A DNA stretch of 64,000 nucleotides, taken from assembly GCA_965196985.1 (NCBI GenBank), contig CBDALO010000260.1:1-64000 (forward strand). The letters run 5' to 3'. The notes under the pieces were generated by a model. That model had not been told where the DNA came from. It saw only the letters and a program-made list of their open reading frames with translations, and made no database searches. Positions 34,782 through 44,420 of this stretch are shown piece after piece. Origin of the DNA: 2-12-FULL-35-23 sp965196985 (GTDB lineage Bacteria; Pseudomonadota; Gammaproteobacteria; UBA12402). Positions within the stretch are counted from its first letter, which is position 1. The number at the start of each line of letters is the position of its first letter. Position numbers and translations under genes: made by a program.

Positions 34782-34999
34782 CTATTTGACACCATCTCAC
34801 GCAAAATAGGTTGAGATGGTTTCTCTAAATTATTGTGGGACGTTACACTCAGCGGGGTCAGGGGCTTCTTCACTCAGAAAATCAATCATGTCTGTGACAA
34901 ACGCGTCGCCAGAAGCTTGGGTGAGTTCGTTGGTTTTTGTTAGATGTCAACTAGCTTTGCGGTAAGCGCCAACTAGGATTGCAGATTTAGGGCAAAAAA

Positions 35000-35755
35000 T
35001 TATTTTTTCTTATTCTTGTCATGTTCTTTAGTGCGATAGCTTTTTCCAGTAATATTAATTACTGTAGCATGATGTACTAGTCTATCAATAGCAGCTACAG
35101 CCATACTATTCTCAGGAAAGATACTATCCCATTTACTAAAAGGTTGATTAGCTGTGATAATAAGGCTGCCAGTTTCATAGCGCTGACATATGAGCTCAAA
35201 AAGAACACTTGTTTCATGCTCATCTTTTTTAACGTAACCAATGTCATCTAAAATGAGTAGCGGTATTTTATCGAGTTTAGCGAGCAACTCTTTTAATCGA
35301 TATTGCTGTTTAGCTTGCTGCAAGGTTTGGACTAGATGGGAGGTCTGCTGACACTTAACTCGACTACCTCGCTCAATTTGCCGGTAAGCAATAGCTGCTG
35401 CTAGGTGCGTTTTGCCAACACCACTTGGCCCAAAGATGATTAGGTTGTTCCCATCCTTGATCCAGGTATCACTTTCAGCCAAGGCGTTAATTTGTGCGGG
35501 GTTAATCGACTCATTAGCATCAAATTTAAAGGAGCTCAGTGTTTTACCTTTAGGCAAACCCGATTCACTAATTCTTCTGGCTAATCTTGTCGTTTGTCGT
35601 TTTTGTATTTCCATATCGCATAGCCTAGAAAGATATTGACTGTATGTCCAGCCCTCTTCTTTTGCGGTTAGCCCCAAGTCTTCCCAGTTCATTTTAAATG
35701 TTGAAAGCTTGAGATCTTTCAATTGTAATGGTAATACCGCTTCATACTGTTCCAT
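35000..35755 (-). CDS. istB: IS21 helper ATPase IstB
   Basis: The product has about 251 residues from ATG 35755 (MEQYEAVLPLQLKDL), overlapping the end of istA by 14 bases; a longer frame starts at 35803. Walker A is FGPSGVGKTHLAAAI, Walker B is LLILDDIGYVKKDE, followed by the DnaA/DnaC-like sensor region (SLIITANQPFSKWDSIF). IstB assembles on target DNA and recruits the IstA transposase. Confidence 0.92.
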   Translation of the reverse strand: MEQYEAVLPLQLKDLKLSTFKMNWEDLGLTAKEEGWTYSQYLSRLCDMEIQKRQTTRLARRISESGLPKGKTLSSFKFDANESINPAQINALAESDTWIKDGNNLIIFGPSGVGKTHLAAAIAYRQIERGSRVKCQQTSHLVQTLQQAKQQYRLKELLAKLDKIPLLILDDIGYVKKDEHETSVLFELICQRYETGSLIITANQPFSKWDSIFPENSMAVAAIDRLVHHATVINITGKSYRTKEHDKNKKK

Positions 35756-37295
35756 AAGTTTTTTCTCCAAGTTGGTTGTTGTTAGTAGGGATACATTCAT
35801 CATAATCAGTTAACAAATGTTGTTGGCAATGAATGTTCGGTAATTTTTGATGGCCTGAATTAAACTTTTTCTCAATAGCATTAATATCAAAGGGCATGTT
35901 TAACTCAATTAGCCTAGAAACATAGACACCTAGCTGATATTCACAGTGATAGTCAGCGGCTAGTTTTAATAACCGTAGCATCAGCTTAGGCGATACCTTA
36001 TGATCTTCAGTAGCATCTAAATGCTCCCAGATAGCCTGATAGGTTTCCGTTGGAAGAATCTCATCACGGTACTGGCAAAAACGAAAGGCATTAGGCTTTT
36101 TAATTAAGGCATGAATAATATGCCGATAATTAATTGAGTAGCGCGTATTTACTTTATTCCGATACTTTCTTTCTAGTTCGAGCACAAGATTACTGCCTAG
36201 GTATCCCTTAATGAGGTGTTGATAGATATGAAGCGTAATGGTATGCCCAACTAATTGGCTAGGTACGCTGTAAGTGATACCTTTAATGATAATAATTGAT
36301 AGACCAGAAACTTTAGTTGACGCCAAATCATAATCCATTGCTTTATTTTCTGGCAACGGTTGCAAAGCGTCTTTCTCCATCTGTAGGTTTTTGCTATTAC
36401 GCTTATTACTATTGAGCATAATTCCCTGAAGCCATTCCTCATATTCCGCAACTGAATTAAAGTTATTGCTGCCACGAAGGATCAATTCTTGAGCTACGCG
36501 GTTTTTAAAGTGCCCATGTGCTGACTCAACTGAGCCATTCTCATGGCTGCGCCCCTTATTATTTCTAGTTGGCGTCATATTATAATGAGCACACAGATCC
36601 TCATAACGCTGCGTCAAATCAGCAATAGCATCCGAGGATAGATTTTTAAATGCCGCAGCCAAGCTATCTGTTCGATGCTCATGGGTCGACCCACCAATGG
36701 CCAACAACGCCTCTTGCAAACCTTCCGATAAAGCCTGAAAACTTTCACCTGATTGAATGACCTTGATGTAACTCCATTTGCTGTAGACTAATCTAAAGTG
36801 GTACAACATGTGCTTAAAGGGCTTGCCTTTTATAAGAATCTCAGAACGATCCATATGAGTAAAATCAGACAGTGACTGCCTACCTGGCTCATGAACCTGC
36901 GGAAACTTCACTTCCTTACTTTTGCCATGCTGAGCTTTCCAAAGGGACACCCGCCTTTGTAGTGTTCGCAGAATTGATTCATTATAGAGCGGGTTTCCAG
37001 AGCTATCCTGATACTGGCGTTGCAAATAGATAAAAAGTGTTTGAGGTTGTAGATCTGGGTTGTTTCTCAGCATCGGCTCTAAATCATCCTCCCAAACAGC
37101 GTCAATAGGGCTGACACGGGTCTTATAATCACGCGGCCTCTTTGGCTGCTGGGTGTGGTGTTTACCAACCTCGATGGTGTGGCCACTGCGAGAACTCATG
37201 CCAACTTTAGCTGCACAGGCCTCTTGAGTTAGGCCTTTATTTCGATATTTCATGTATAGCTCCGCTTGTTGTTTAGTAATGTGCTTTCCAGCCAT
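35742..37295 (-). CDS. istA: IS21 transposase IstA
   Basis: The product has 517 residues. An N-terminal HTH (GLTQEACAAKVGMSSRSGHT), then the rve core: SLSDFTHMDRSEILIKG (Asp), HEHRTDSLAAAF (Asp) and NKGRSHENGSVESAHGHFKN (Glu). The C-terminal part has the Mu-type barrel. The frame is intact and translationally coupled to istB. Confidence 0.92.
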   Translation of the reverse strand: MAGKHITKQQAELYMKYRNKGLTQEACAAKVGMSSRSGHTIEVGKHHTQQPKRPRDYKTRVSPIDAVWEDDLEPMLRNNPDLQPQTLFIYLQRQYQDSSGNPLYNESILRTLQRRVSLWKAQHGKSKEVKFPQVHEPGRQSLSDFTHMDRSEILIKGKPFKHMLYHFRLVYSKWSYIKVIQSGESFQALSEGLQEALLAIGGSTHEHRTDSLAAAFKNLSSDAIADLTQRYEDLCAHYNMTPTRNNKGRSHENGSVESAHGHFKNRVAQELILRGSNNFNSVAEYEEWLQGIMLNSNKRNSKNLQMEKDALQPLPENKAMDYDLASTKVSGLSIIIIKGITYSVPSQLVGHTITLHIYQHLIKGYLGSNLVLELERKYRNKVNTRYSINYRHIIHALIKKPNAFRFCQYRDEILPTETYQAIWEHLDATEDHKVSPKLMLRLLKLAADYHCEYQLGVYVSRLIELNMPFDINAIEKKFNSGHQKLPNIHCQQHLLTDYDECIPTNNNQLGEKTYGTV

Positions 37296-37391
37296 AACCT
37301 GATCATCCTCAGTGAGTTATTATGGCGCGTATATTACCTACTTCTTGCAAAGCTAGTTGGCGTACTTCGCAGAGCTAATTGTCGTCTAACA

Positions 37392-37622
37392 TGCATCAAA
37401 CTTACTTAAAGCTTTTTCAGTGGCTAATGTTCCAACCTCATTAAGGCCGTCAAGAATTGCATCCTCACATTCAAGCATGGATCCTTTTAGTGGAAGCTTG
37501 AGCTCAATAGTTAATTCATTATTTTCATCAGAGAGAATTCTAGCTAACATCCAAACACCATCCGTAATCAAGTTAAAGTGTATATTATGCTATATTTTCT
37601 ACATTATATAAAGGCAGCACCC
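37392..37622 (-). mobile_element. ISKra4 fragment (5' end only)
   Basis: The terminal repeat (aaaggcagcaccc at 37610-37622) and about 60 codons of the transposase N-terminus (MLARILSDENNELTIELKLP) remain. The fragment stops at the IS21 border, so IS21 insertion or a later deletion removed the rest. Confidence 0.85.
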
Positions 37623-37664
37623 ACTAACAGAAACAGGCGTGAGTTAATAGTTGATTTAAGAGAG
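37623..37664. other. 42-bp orphan remnant
   Basis: This short unique piece lies between the ISKra4 fragment and IS256 copy 1. No feature is recognised. Confidence 0.3.
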
Positions 37665-39196
37665 GATAGAGCGTTATTTTGTCTGTAAAAACCAACTTCA
37701 GTACTTAGAAAAACCTTTAAAATTCTAAATGGCACTCTATTGTACCTGTCTCATCGCATAATATCTTAAATTAATTATGCTAATCAATCTAAAAAATTAT
37801 TTATACCTCAAATTTTTCTCCTCTCAAAATAAATTATTAACTTTTAGGTAATAGCAATTATATCTCGTTAATAAGAACAAGAATGATCTATCCTAAAACC
37901 CTATGAAGCCTTATTATTCACTTCAACTTAAGTATCTAGGTGATCCGCTCCACTGGTCATCAATTTCCACTAAAACAGCTGATACGAGCCTTAGACACGA
38001 TTCAGTATTAGGGAAAATTCCAACTGTATGCGTCCTTCTTTTTACCTCTCTGTTTACGCGCTCAGCTATGTTACTGGTTCTTAATCTTTTTTGATGCGGC
38101 CTGTCAAAGTTCATCACTACTAAGCCCTCCGGTATATTCACTTCCAACCAAGAAGAAAGCTCTGGTGCTGTTTGCTGATATTTATCTACCGCCATAGCCA
38201 ATAGTCTTTCCGACTCATGAATGTTTGAGGCATTAAATATAGCTGTAATCTCCTCAGCTACTGGTTCCTTCATTGAGCGCTTTGGTATGTGAGCCTGAGC
38301 ATTTTGCTGCAAATGAAATTGGCAGCGTTGCCAAGGAACACTGGGGAACACAGCTCTTCTAGCGGCTTTTAGGCCAGTATGAGCGTCGCTAGTAATCAAC
38401 TCAATACCATGTATACCTCGCTCAACCAACTGCTGAAGAAAATCACGCCAATGTACCTCAGCCTCTGATAACGCAACAGAAACACCTAGCACTGTTCTCT
38501 TGCCGGTTGATTCATCAAAGCCATAGGCTATCAATACCGCACAGTCTTGTACTGTGCCGCTAGTGCGCACCTTCTCATAACGTGCATCTAGCCAAAGATA
38601 TTTTATCTTTCCTAACGGCTTATTTCGCCATTTCTTTAAATCTTCATCCAACAATTTAGCGCAACGGCTTACCTCTGTGCTTGAAATATCTGTTCCACAG
38701 AGTTGCTTTAGCACCTTTTCAACTTTGCGCGTGGAAACCCCATGCACATACATTTCAGCGACAGCCAGCTTAAGTGCTCTATCAGAGCGTACACCTCGCT
38801 CTAAGACTGATGGATAGAAGGCTTCATTGGAGTCTCTAACCTGCGGTATCTGTAGCTCAAGCTGACCTTGACCTGTGTTAATTAACCTTGGTTTAAAGCC
38901 GTTCGCATATCCGTTTCTATCGCCAGTTCGCTCATAAGGACTGGCATTTAAATGGCGCTCCCTTTCTATTAACATAGCCTCATTCATCAACCTGGAGACA
39001 AGCTTAGGTAAAGCTTCAAACCCCTCCATCGCTAAAACATGTATGGCTTCTTCGATTAAGTTCTCATTTTTATAGCAGCTCATTGTCATTCCTCTTTTTT
39101 GGTTAAGTTTACCTTAAAAGGAATTTCTAATCTGACTGAGTCGCCTGCTTATTTTCAGCAAGTCAATGGAATTTACAGAAAGGATGGCGCACTAGC
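37665..39196 (-). mobile_element. IS256-family insertion sequence, copy 1
   Basis: The element is 1532 bp with ends gatagagcg and gctagtgcg, imperfect inverted repeats. It abuts the interior of a second copy at 39197 without any duplication, forming a fused tandem. It has the same length as copy 3. Confidence 0.88.
37923..39089 (-). CDS. IS256-family (mutator-type) transposase
   Basis: The product has 388 residues. The DDE landmarks are YLWLDARYEKVR (Asp), ELITSDAHTGLKAARRAVFP (Asp) with WQRCQFHLQQNAQ, and RTSNIAERVNREVKRRTHTV (Glu). The N-terminal LMNEAMLIERERHLNASPYE and RTGDRNGYANGF are diagnostic of IS256. The frame is intact. Confidence 0.93.
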   Translation of the reverse strand: MTMSCYKNENLIEEAIHVLAMEGFEALPKLVSRLMNEAMLIERERHLNASPYERTGDRNGYANGFKPRLINTGQGQLELQIPQVRDSNEAFYPSVLERGVRSDRALKLAVAEMYVHGVSTRKVEKVLKQLCGTDISSTEVSRCAKLLDEDLKKWRNKPLGKIKYLWLDARYEKVRTSGTVQDCAVLIAYGFDESTGKRTVLGVSVALSEAEVHWRDFLQQLVERGIHGIELITSDAHTGLKAARRAVFPSVPWQRCQFHLQQNAQAHIPKRSMKEPVAEEITAIFNASNIHESERLLAMAVDKYQQTAPELSSWLEVNIPEGLVVMNFDRPHQKRLRTSNIAERVNREVKRRTHTVGIFPNTESCLRLVSAVLVEIDDQWSGSPRYLS

Positions 39197-40269
39197 ATTC
39201 CAACTGTATGCGTCCTTCTTTTTACCTCTCTGTTTACGCGCTCAGCTATGTTACTGGTTCTTAATCTTTTTTGATGCGGCCTGTCAAAGTTCATCACTAC
39301 TAAGCCCTCCGGTATATTCACTTCCAACCAAGAAGAAAGCTCTGGTGCTGTTTGCTGATATTTATCTACCGCCATAGCCAATAGTCTTTCCGACTCATGA
39401 ATGTTTGAGGCATTAAATATAGCTGTAATCTCCTCAGCTACTGGTTCCTTCATTGAGCGCTTTGGTATGTGAGCCTGAGCATTTTGCTGCAAATGAAATT
39501 GGCAGCGTTGCCAAGGAACACTGGGGAACACAGCTCTTCTAGCGGCTTTTAGGCCAGTATGAGCGTCGCTAGTAATCAACTCAATACCATGTATACCTCG
39601 CTCAACCAACTGCTGAAGAAAATCACGCCAATGTACCTCAGCCTCTGATAACGCAACAGAAACACCTAGCACTGTTCTCTTGCCGGTTGATTCATCAAAG
39701 CCATAGGCTATCAATACCGCACAGTCTTGTACTGTGCCGCTAGTGCGCACCTTCTCATAACGTGCATCTAGCCAAAGATATTTTATCTTTCCTAACGGCT
39801 TATTTCGCCATTTCTTTAAATCTTCATCCAACAATTTAGCGCAACGGCTTACCTCTGTGCTTGAAATATCTGTTCCACAGAGTTGCTTTAGCACCTTTTC
39901 AACTTTGCGCGTGGAAACCCCATGCACATACATTTCAGCGACAGCCAGCTTAAGTGCTCTATCAGAGCGTACACCTCGCTCTAAGACTGATGGATAGAAG
40001 GCTTCATTGGAGTCTCTAACCTGCGGTATCTGTAGCTCAAGCTGACCTTGACCTGTGTTAATTAACCTTGGTTTAAAGCCGTTCGCATATCCGTTTCTAT
40101 CGCCAGTTCGCTCATAAGGACTGGCATTTAAATGGCGCTCCCTTTCTATTAACATAGCCTCATTCATCAACCTGGAGACAAGCTTAGGTAAAGCTTCAAA
40201 CCCCTCCATCGCTAAAACATGTATGGCTTCTTCGATTAAGTTCTCATTTTTATAGCAGCTCATTGTCAT
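39197..40269 (-). pseudogene. IS256 transposase lacking its last ~30 residues
   Basis: The frame is identical to copy 1 up to KRRTHTVG and then runs into the terminal repeat of copy 1, ending LVRHPFCKFH at 39163. The lost tail includes NTESCLRLVSAVLVE, so activity is doubtful even though all catalytic residues remain. Confidence 0.82.
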
Positions 40270-40376
40270 TCTTCTTTTTTGGTTAAGTTTACCTTAAAAG
40301 GAATTTCTAATCTGACTGAGTCGCCTGCTTATTTTCAGCAAGTCAATGGAATTTACAGAAAGGATGGCGCACTAGC
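39197..40376 (-). mobile_element. IS256-family copy 2, truncated at its 3' end
   Basis: It matches copy 1 from the shared end at 40376 to the codon for Gly-Ile near the transposase C-terminus, where it is cut exactly at the terminus of copy 1. The other end adjoins an IS6 fragment at 40377. Confidence 0.85.
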
Positions 40377-40496
40377 AAGTTTATCTTTATCGTGCAGTTG
40401 ATAAGTACGGTAACACCGTTGATTTTATGCTGTCAGAGAAGCGTGATCGTAAGGCAGTTCTAGCTTTTTTTTAATAAAGCGATTGAATCAAGCGGG
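40377..40496 (+). mobile_element. IS6 internal fragment
   Basis: About 120 bases match the middle of the IS6 transposase (QVYLYRAVDKYGNTVDFMLS). One extra T in the run near 40466 breaks the frame. It lies between IS256 copy 2 and the split transposon unit. Confidence 0.85.
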
Positions 40497-40675
40497 TGTA
40501 TAGTTCCGGTGGGTTGGTGTGACAGCCTTTTAACTTAAAGCTACTCTAGTTGCTTCTAAAATCTAAGCAACTGGAGAACCAAGTATGACAACTGAAGAAC
40601 AGGCAGCAAACACATTCACTCTAGATGATGTCTATAACCAAATGACTGAGTGGCGTAATAATAAAGAGAAGTTAG

Positions 40676-41493
40676 GGTTCTGTCGCAAATTAATGGTTAT
40701 TTGATATAATACCGACCAAATTTAGCATTGAATAATAATGGAGTTATTATGGCGATTAGTTTTAAAGGAAGACATTTCCCCAAAGAGATTATTTTAACAG
40801 CAGTACGCTGGAAGCTTGCGTACCCATTAAGTTACCGAAATATTGAAGAGCTCATGGAAGAACGTGGTGTTAGCGTTGATCACTCTACAGTACAAAAATG
40901 GGTGGTTCGCTATGCGCCCCAGCTTGAGCAAGAGTTTCGTAAAAGCAAGCGCAAACTTGCTGATAGTTGGAAGATGGATGAGACTTATATTAAGGTCAAT
41001 GGCAAGCAAGTTTATCTTTATCGTGCAGTTGATAAGTACGGTAACACCGTTGATTTTATGCTGTCAGAGAAGCGTGATCGTAAGGCAGTGCTAGCTTTTT
41101 TTAATAAAGCGATTGGATCAAGCGGGTTACCCAAAAAGGTTAACATTGATAAAAGTGGTGCAAATACAGCAGCGTTGGAAAGACTCAATACCTTATTATT
41201 TTTATCTGGATTCTGGTTTGCGATGGTCGAGGTTAGGCGCATTAAATACCTCAATAATTTGGTCGAGCAAGACCATCGATCGATAAAGCGTATCACGAAA
41301 TATACACTGGGTTTTAAAAAGTTCAATTCAGCTAAGGCAACAATAGCTGGTATTGAGTTATGCCATATGCTAAAAAAAGGGCAGATGCGAGGCAATAGCA
41401 TGATGCCAGCCTGGCAGCAGTTCTACACGCTCGCAGACTAGTTGCGCCCAAAAATAGGCTACCTCATCTAGGTGTAAATTTTTCGACAGAACC
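40676..41493 (+). mobile_element. IS6-family insertion sequence, copy 2
   Basis: The element is 818 bp with the same ends as copy 1. Left flank gaagttag and right flank gatattaa are not duplicates, so this copy also arose or was altered by recombination. Confidence 0.85.
40749..41441 (+). CDS. IS6-family DDE transposase
   Basis: The product has 230 residues from ATG 40749. It carries the canonical family motif LNNLVEQDHRSIKR, unlike the VEQHHR of copy 1. The other catalytic blocks (WKMDETYIKV, VNIDKSGAN) are the same. The frame is intact. Confidence 0.92.
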   Translation: MAISFKGRHFPKEIILTAVRWKLAYPLSYRNIEELMEERGVSVDHSTVQKWVVRYAPQLEQEFRKSKRKLADSWKMDETYIKVNGKQVYLYRAVDKYGNTVDFMLSEKRDRKAVLAFFNKAIGSSGLPKKVNIDKSGANTAALERLNTLLFLSGFWFAMVEVRRIKYLNNLVEQDHRSIKRITKYTLGFKKFNSAKATIAGIELCHMLKKGQMRGNSMMPAWQQFYTLAD

Positions 41494-41628
41494 GATATTA
41501 AAGGGTTAAAAAAATTAATAACAAGCTTACTCGCTAAACAGCTAGGAGCTAAATCAACAGAAATTATGGCGTTACATGATAAAACCTATGACCTGGTTCA
41601 TGGATCTCTTTTACTTATGGGCTATCAT

Positions 41629-43097
41629 CTGAAAACTACCCAAAATTTAAATCAGCAAAATAATGCTGAAATATTGTGTAAAAATGACTACGCTTTGTCT
41701 TTTTAACAAGACTAACGAGATGAGTATAAATGTTAAACTTCGCCGATTACGCTGCCCCTCTTTTTTCAAAATTAACTGGGAAAGTTGTTTTAAAAAAATC
41801 TATCGACGATTGTAGGAAAGCTATTAACTGAAGGTAGTTGTAAGTTGTTCAGTTCATCAAAAGATAACAATGAGTATAAAAAGATGATTCGTACACTTAC
41901 CGGTGAAAATAAAAGCACCGATTTAGATCCAATAAAAACAAATGATGTATTGCTAGAACAGAGCTGTGAAAAACTTTCACACGCCAGTAAAATTGATGTT
42001 CTTCATGATCCTTCTGATATTAGAAAGCCACATAGCAAGCAAACTGAAAATCTAGGTAAAGTAAGGAGTCTGGACGGGGATATTATCAATGGTTACAGCA
42101 CGCATAACGCAGTTGCATTAGTACCTGGTGATAAGGCTGTGCATCTACTATCGCATGTAAGCTACAGCAATAAAGACCCTAAGTTTTTAAAAGCTGAGCA
42201 TATTAAGAAAATAGAGGCTGGAAAGCCATTTGAGGGAGATAAAGAGGCCAAGAGTCTTTATGAATCTGGTGATTACTTTAATAAAAAGCTGCTGTCTATT
42301 CGTGAAATAGAAAAAATAGGAATCTGCCTAAAATCAAAGAATGAAGATGCAACCATTACCCATATTCTAGATAGAGAGTTTGATGATAATGACTATCTCT
42401 CACTAATTGATACAAACCTAGATCAAGACTTTATTATTCGCTCAAAAATAACAAGAACAATAGAAGGTAGAGGTGATGATGGTAAAAAGCTTAAGCTGAT
42501 TAACGCTGATTTTGATGCTCAAGGCGAAAAGCAATTCCAAAAGTTAACAGTTGGAAAGAATTGCGTACAAGACGGAAAAATAACTATTTATTTTGGAGAG
42601 TTTGAGAACATCAATGCAATTAAAATCCAAATTACAGGCAGAGATGGTAGGAGAATTTTTAAGAATGACATGCTGCTATTAACTAATAAAAAAGTAACGA
42701 CTTTTGATGAGGCGTATGAGGTATACATAGCCTATCTATCTCGTGCGAAAATTGAATATGTTTTTAAATTTCTCAAGGAAGGACTAGGCTGGGAAAATAT
42801 GCAGATAAAAAATTTTAAAGGGATACAAAATCTACTGGCTGTATGTTTTTATGTGGCCTCATATTTGTATGAGATAGGTAAGGAAAAAGCTTATGACGAT
42901 TACGCAATTATGCTAGCTAAATTAGGAGATGGTAAGGGCAAGGTGACACGACACTTTATTGCGAAGGGTATTAGAAAACTTCTAACGTATCACTTAGTAG
43001 AGCAATTTTTTAAAGAAAATAGTGTTTCTCAAGAAGAACAAAAAGAATTATCGAATTCAGTTCAGGTAGGGAGATAACAATTTTGGGTAGTTCTCAG
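41629..43097 (+). mobile_element. IS4-family insertion sequence, copy 2
   Basis: The element is 1469 bp with the same terminal repeats as copy 1. TATCAT lies on both sides (41623-41628 and 43098-43103), so this is a clean insertion. Confidence 0.9.
41845..43077 (+). CDS. IS4-family DDE transposase
   Basis: The product has 410 residues, the same as copy 1 except about one residue (FENINAIK). D, D, E positions and the YLSRAKIEYVFKFLK signature are intact. Confidence 0.9.
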   Translation: MFSSSKDNNEYKKMIRTLTGENKSTDLDPIKTNDVLLEQSCEKLSHASKIDVLHDPSDIRKPHSKQTENLGKVRSLDGDIINGYSTHNAVALVPGDKAVHLLSHVSYSNKDPKFLKAEHIKKIEAGKPFEGDKEAKSLYESGDYFNKKLLSIREIEKIGICLKSKNEDATITHILDREFDDNDYLSLIDTNLDQDFIIRSKITRTIEGRGDDGKKLKLINADFDAQGEKQFQKLTVGKNCVQDGKITIYFGEFENINAIKIQITGRDGRRIFKNDMLLLTNKKVTTFDEAYEVYIAYLSRAKIEYVFKFLKEGLGWENMQIKNFKGIQNLLAVCFYVASYLYEIGKEKAYDDYAIMLAKLGDGKGKVTRHFIAKGIRKLLTYHLVEQFFKENSVSQEEQKELSNSVQVGR

Positions 43098-44420
43098 TAT
43101 CATGGTCTCTTTTTTTATCTACCAAAAATCAGCCAGGGGTTAATTTGCGTCACTAAAATGGACTTTAGTGGTCAGACAGAGTATTTCCGCTTTACGTTAT
43201 CTGGAGAAAATAATTCCGAAGAGTTTTTATCAAAAGCTGCCGATGAAGAGTTTACACTCAATAAAGTTGTAACCCCAAAATCAGGCCTTGTTCATTTCTG
43301 GGTATCAGATTAGATGGTCAGGTATTGAGCATACATACAGTATAGTATTTCACGGATTGGTAATTATGGCTTATCTTGCCATATACTCTCGCATCCAAGT
43401 TAATAATGAAAGCAAAAGAGTGAGGCTGATCATGTCAACAACAAACAGTGCCGCTAAGTTAATGAATGCAGACGATAGAAAAGAACTTGCTTTAAAAGCA
43501 TTAAAAAAAGATAAGTCAGTTTCTAAGCTGGCAGAACAAAATGATGTTAGCCGTAAGTTTGTGCATAAGCAAAAAAATAAATTGGTGAATGCAATTGATA
43601 GTGCTTTCTCAGAAACAGACGCGACTAATGATGCAAATAAGGTTTTGTACTATATACCAGTAACCAAGCAGTATATTTCTCTTATGGTTGTTTGCTTACT
43701 GCTTTTTTCTCGCTGCTCATTTAGGGGTATACGTAGATTTTTAAGTGTTTGTTTAGACTATGAGATCTCTCAAGGTGGAATTCATAACATTGCAGCTGTT
43801 GCGATTCAAAGAGCGGAGAAGATTAATTCTCAGGAAGACTTAAGCCAAGCCAAACTAGTAGCTAATGATGAAAAGTTTCACCTTAATAAACCAATTCTTT
43901 CTGGAACCGATATTCGTTCTTTATATTGTTATTTGCTTCGCCTAGAAGACACACGTGATGGAGATACGTGGGCAAGAAATTTACTAGAGCTGAAGAAAAA
44001 ACATTTTTTACCAGAGGCTGTTTATGGTGACGATGGCAGTGGTTTGTATGCTGGACATAAACTTGTAATGCCAGATGTTCCTTACCACAGAGATCATTTT
44101 CACATCATCCATGAGTTACTTGAGGTTCGTCGTTACTTTAGAAATAGGAAAAAAAGTTCTATCACATATCTAAACCAACGAGAGAATAAGTATTACAAGG
44201 CAATTACTAAAGGTAATGAAGCGCTACATGAAGAGCAGTTATTCATGGCGGTAAAAGAGGCAGGACAAGCTGGGCACTTATCAAGCTCTATTGACACGTT
44301 AGTAGACTGGTTGTGTCATGATGTTTTAGTAAAAGCAGGCCCAGCACCAGAGCAACGTAGTGAGTTATATGACTTCATTGTTAATGAACTAAAAACCCTT
44401 GAGTTAATTCATCCTCATCG

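Larger units (their letters stand above)
30617..34847 (+). mobile_element. 4.2-kb three-gene transposon with AAA+ ATPase, copy B
   Basis: It has the same ends and gene order as copy A, with IS110 nested at the same place. It differs by a few substitutions and 3 extra bases near the right end. The target duplication is imperfect (see the split gene 30379-34937). Confidence 0.88.
30379..34937 (-). pseudogene. Unknown protein gene split by transposon copy B
   Basis: The 5' side (34937-34848) reads TNELTQASGDAFVTDMIDFL then SEEAPDPAE. Across copy B it continues in frame PEIAELVNMLTAATKAQDKT to EFGDDDALM at 30379. The upstream start is lost to IS21. I do not recognise the protein; it is acidic and helical. 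The flanks of the transposon read GCTGAG and GCCTGA (minus strand), a possible 6-bp duplication altered by one base. Confidence 0.5.
34938..37391 (-). mobile_element. IS21-family insertion sequence
   Basis: Both ends begin TGTTAGA and carry repeated internal motifs (caactagctttgc, cgccaactag), as is usual for the multiple terminal repeats of IS21. The gene order istA-istB is on the minus strand. The flanks differ, a lost host gene on the left and an ISKra4 fragment on the right, with no duplication, so deletion has occurred. Confidence 0.85.
40585..43313 (+). pseudogene. Accessory gene of an unassigned transposon, split by IS6 and IS4
   Basis: The three exposed parts read MTTEEQAANTFTLDDVYNQM (40585-40675), DIKGLKKLITSLLAKQLGAK to HGSLLLMGYH (41494-41628), and HGLFFYLPKISQGLICVTKM to GLVHFWVSD (43098-43313). 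Removing IS4 restores the frame exactly; the IS6 junction lacks a duplication, so a few codons may be lost. The full product would be about 150 residues. I do not recognise the family; its place ahead of a DDE-like gene suggests a transposition accessory protein. Confidence 0.5.

Noticed and set aside
43083..43313. Independent 76-residue gene starting MGSSQYHGLFF
   Set aside because: Its first residues come from the IS4 end; the frame is the last part of the gene interrupted by IS4 and IS6.
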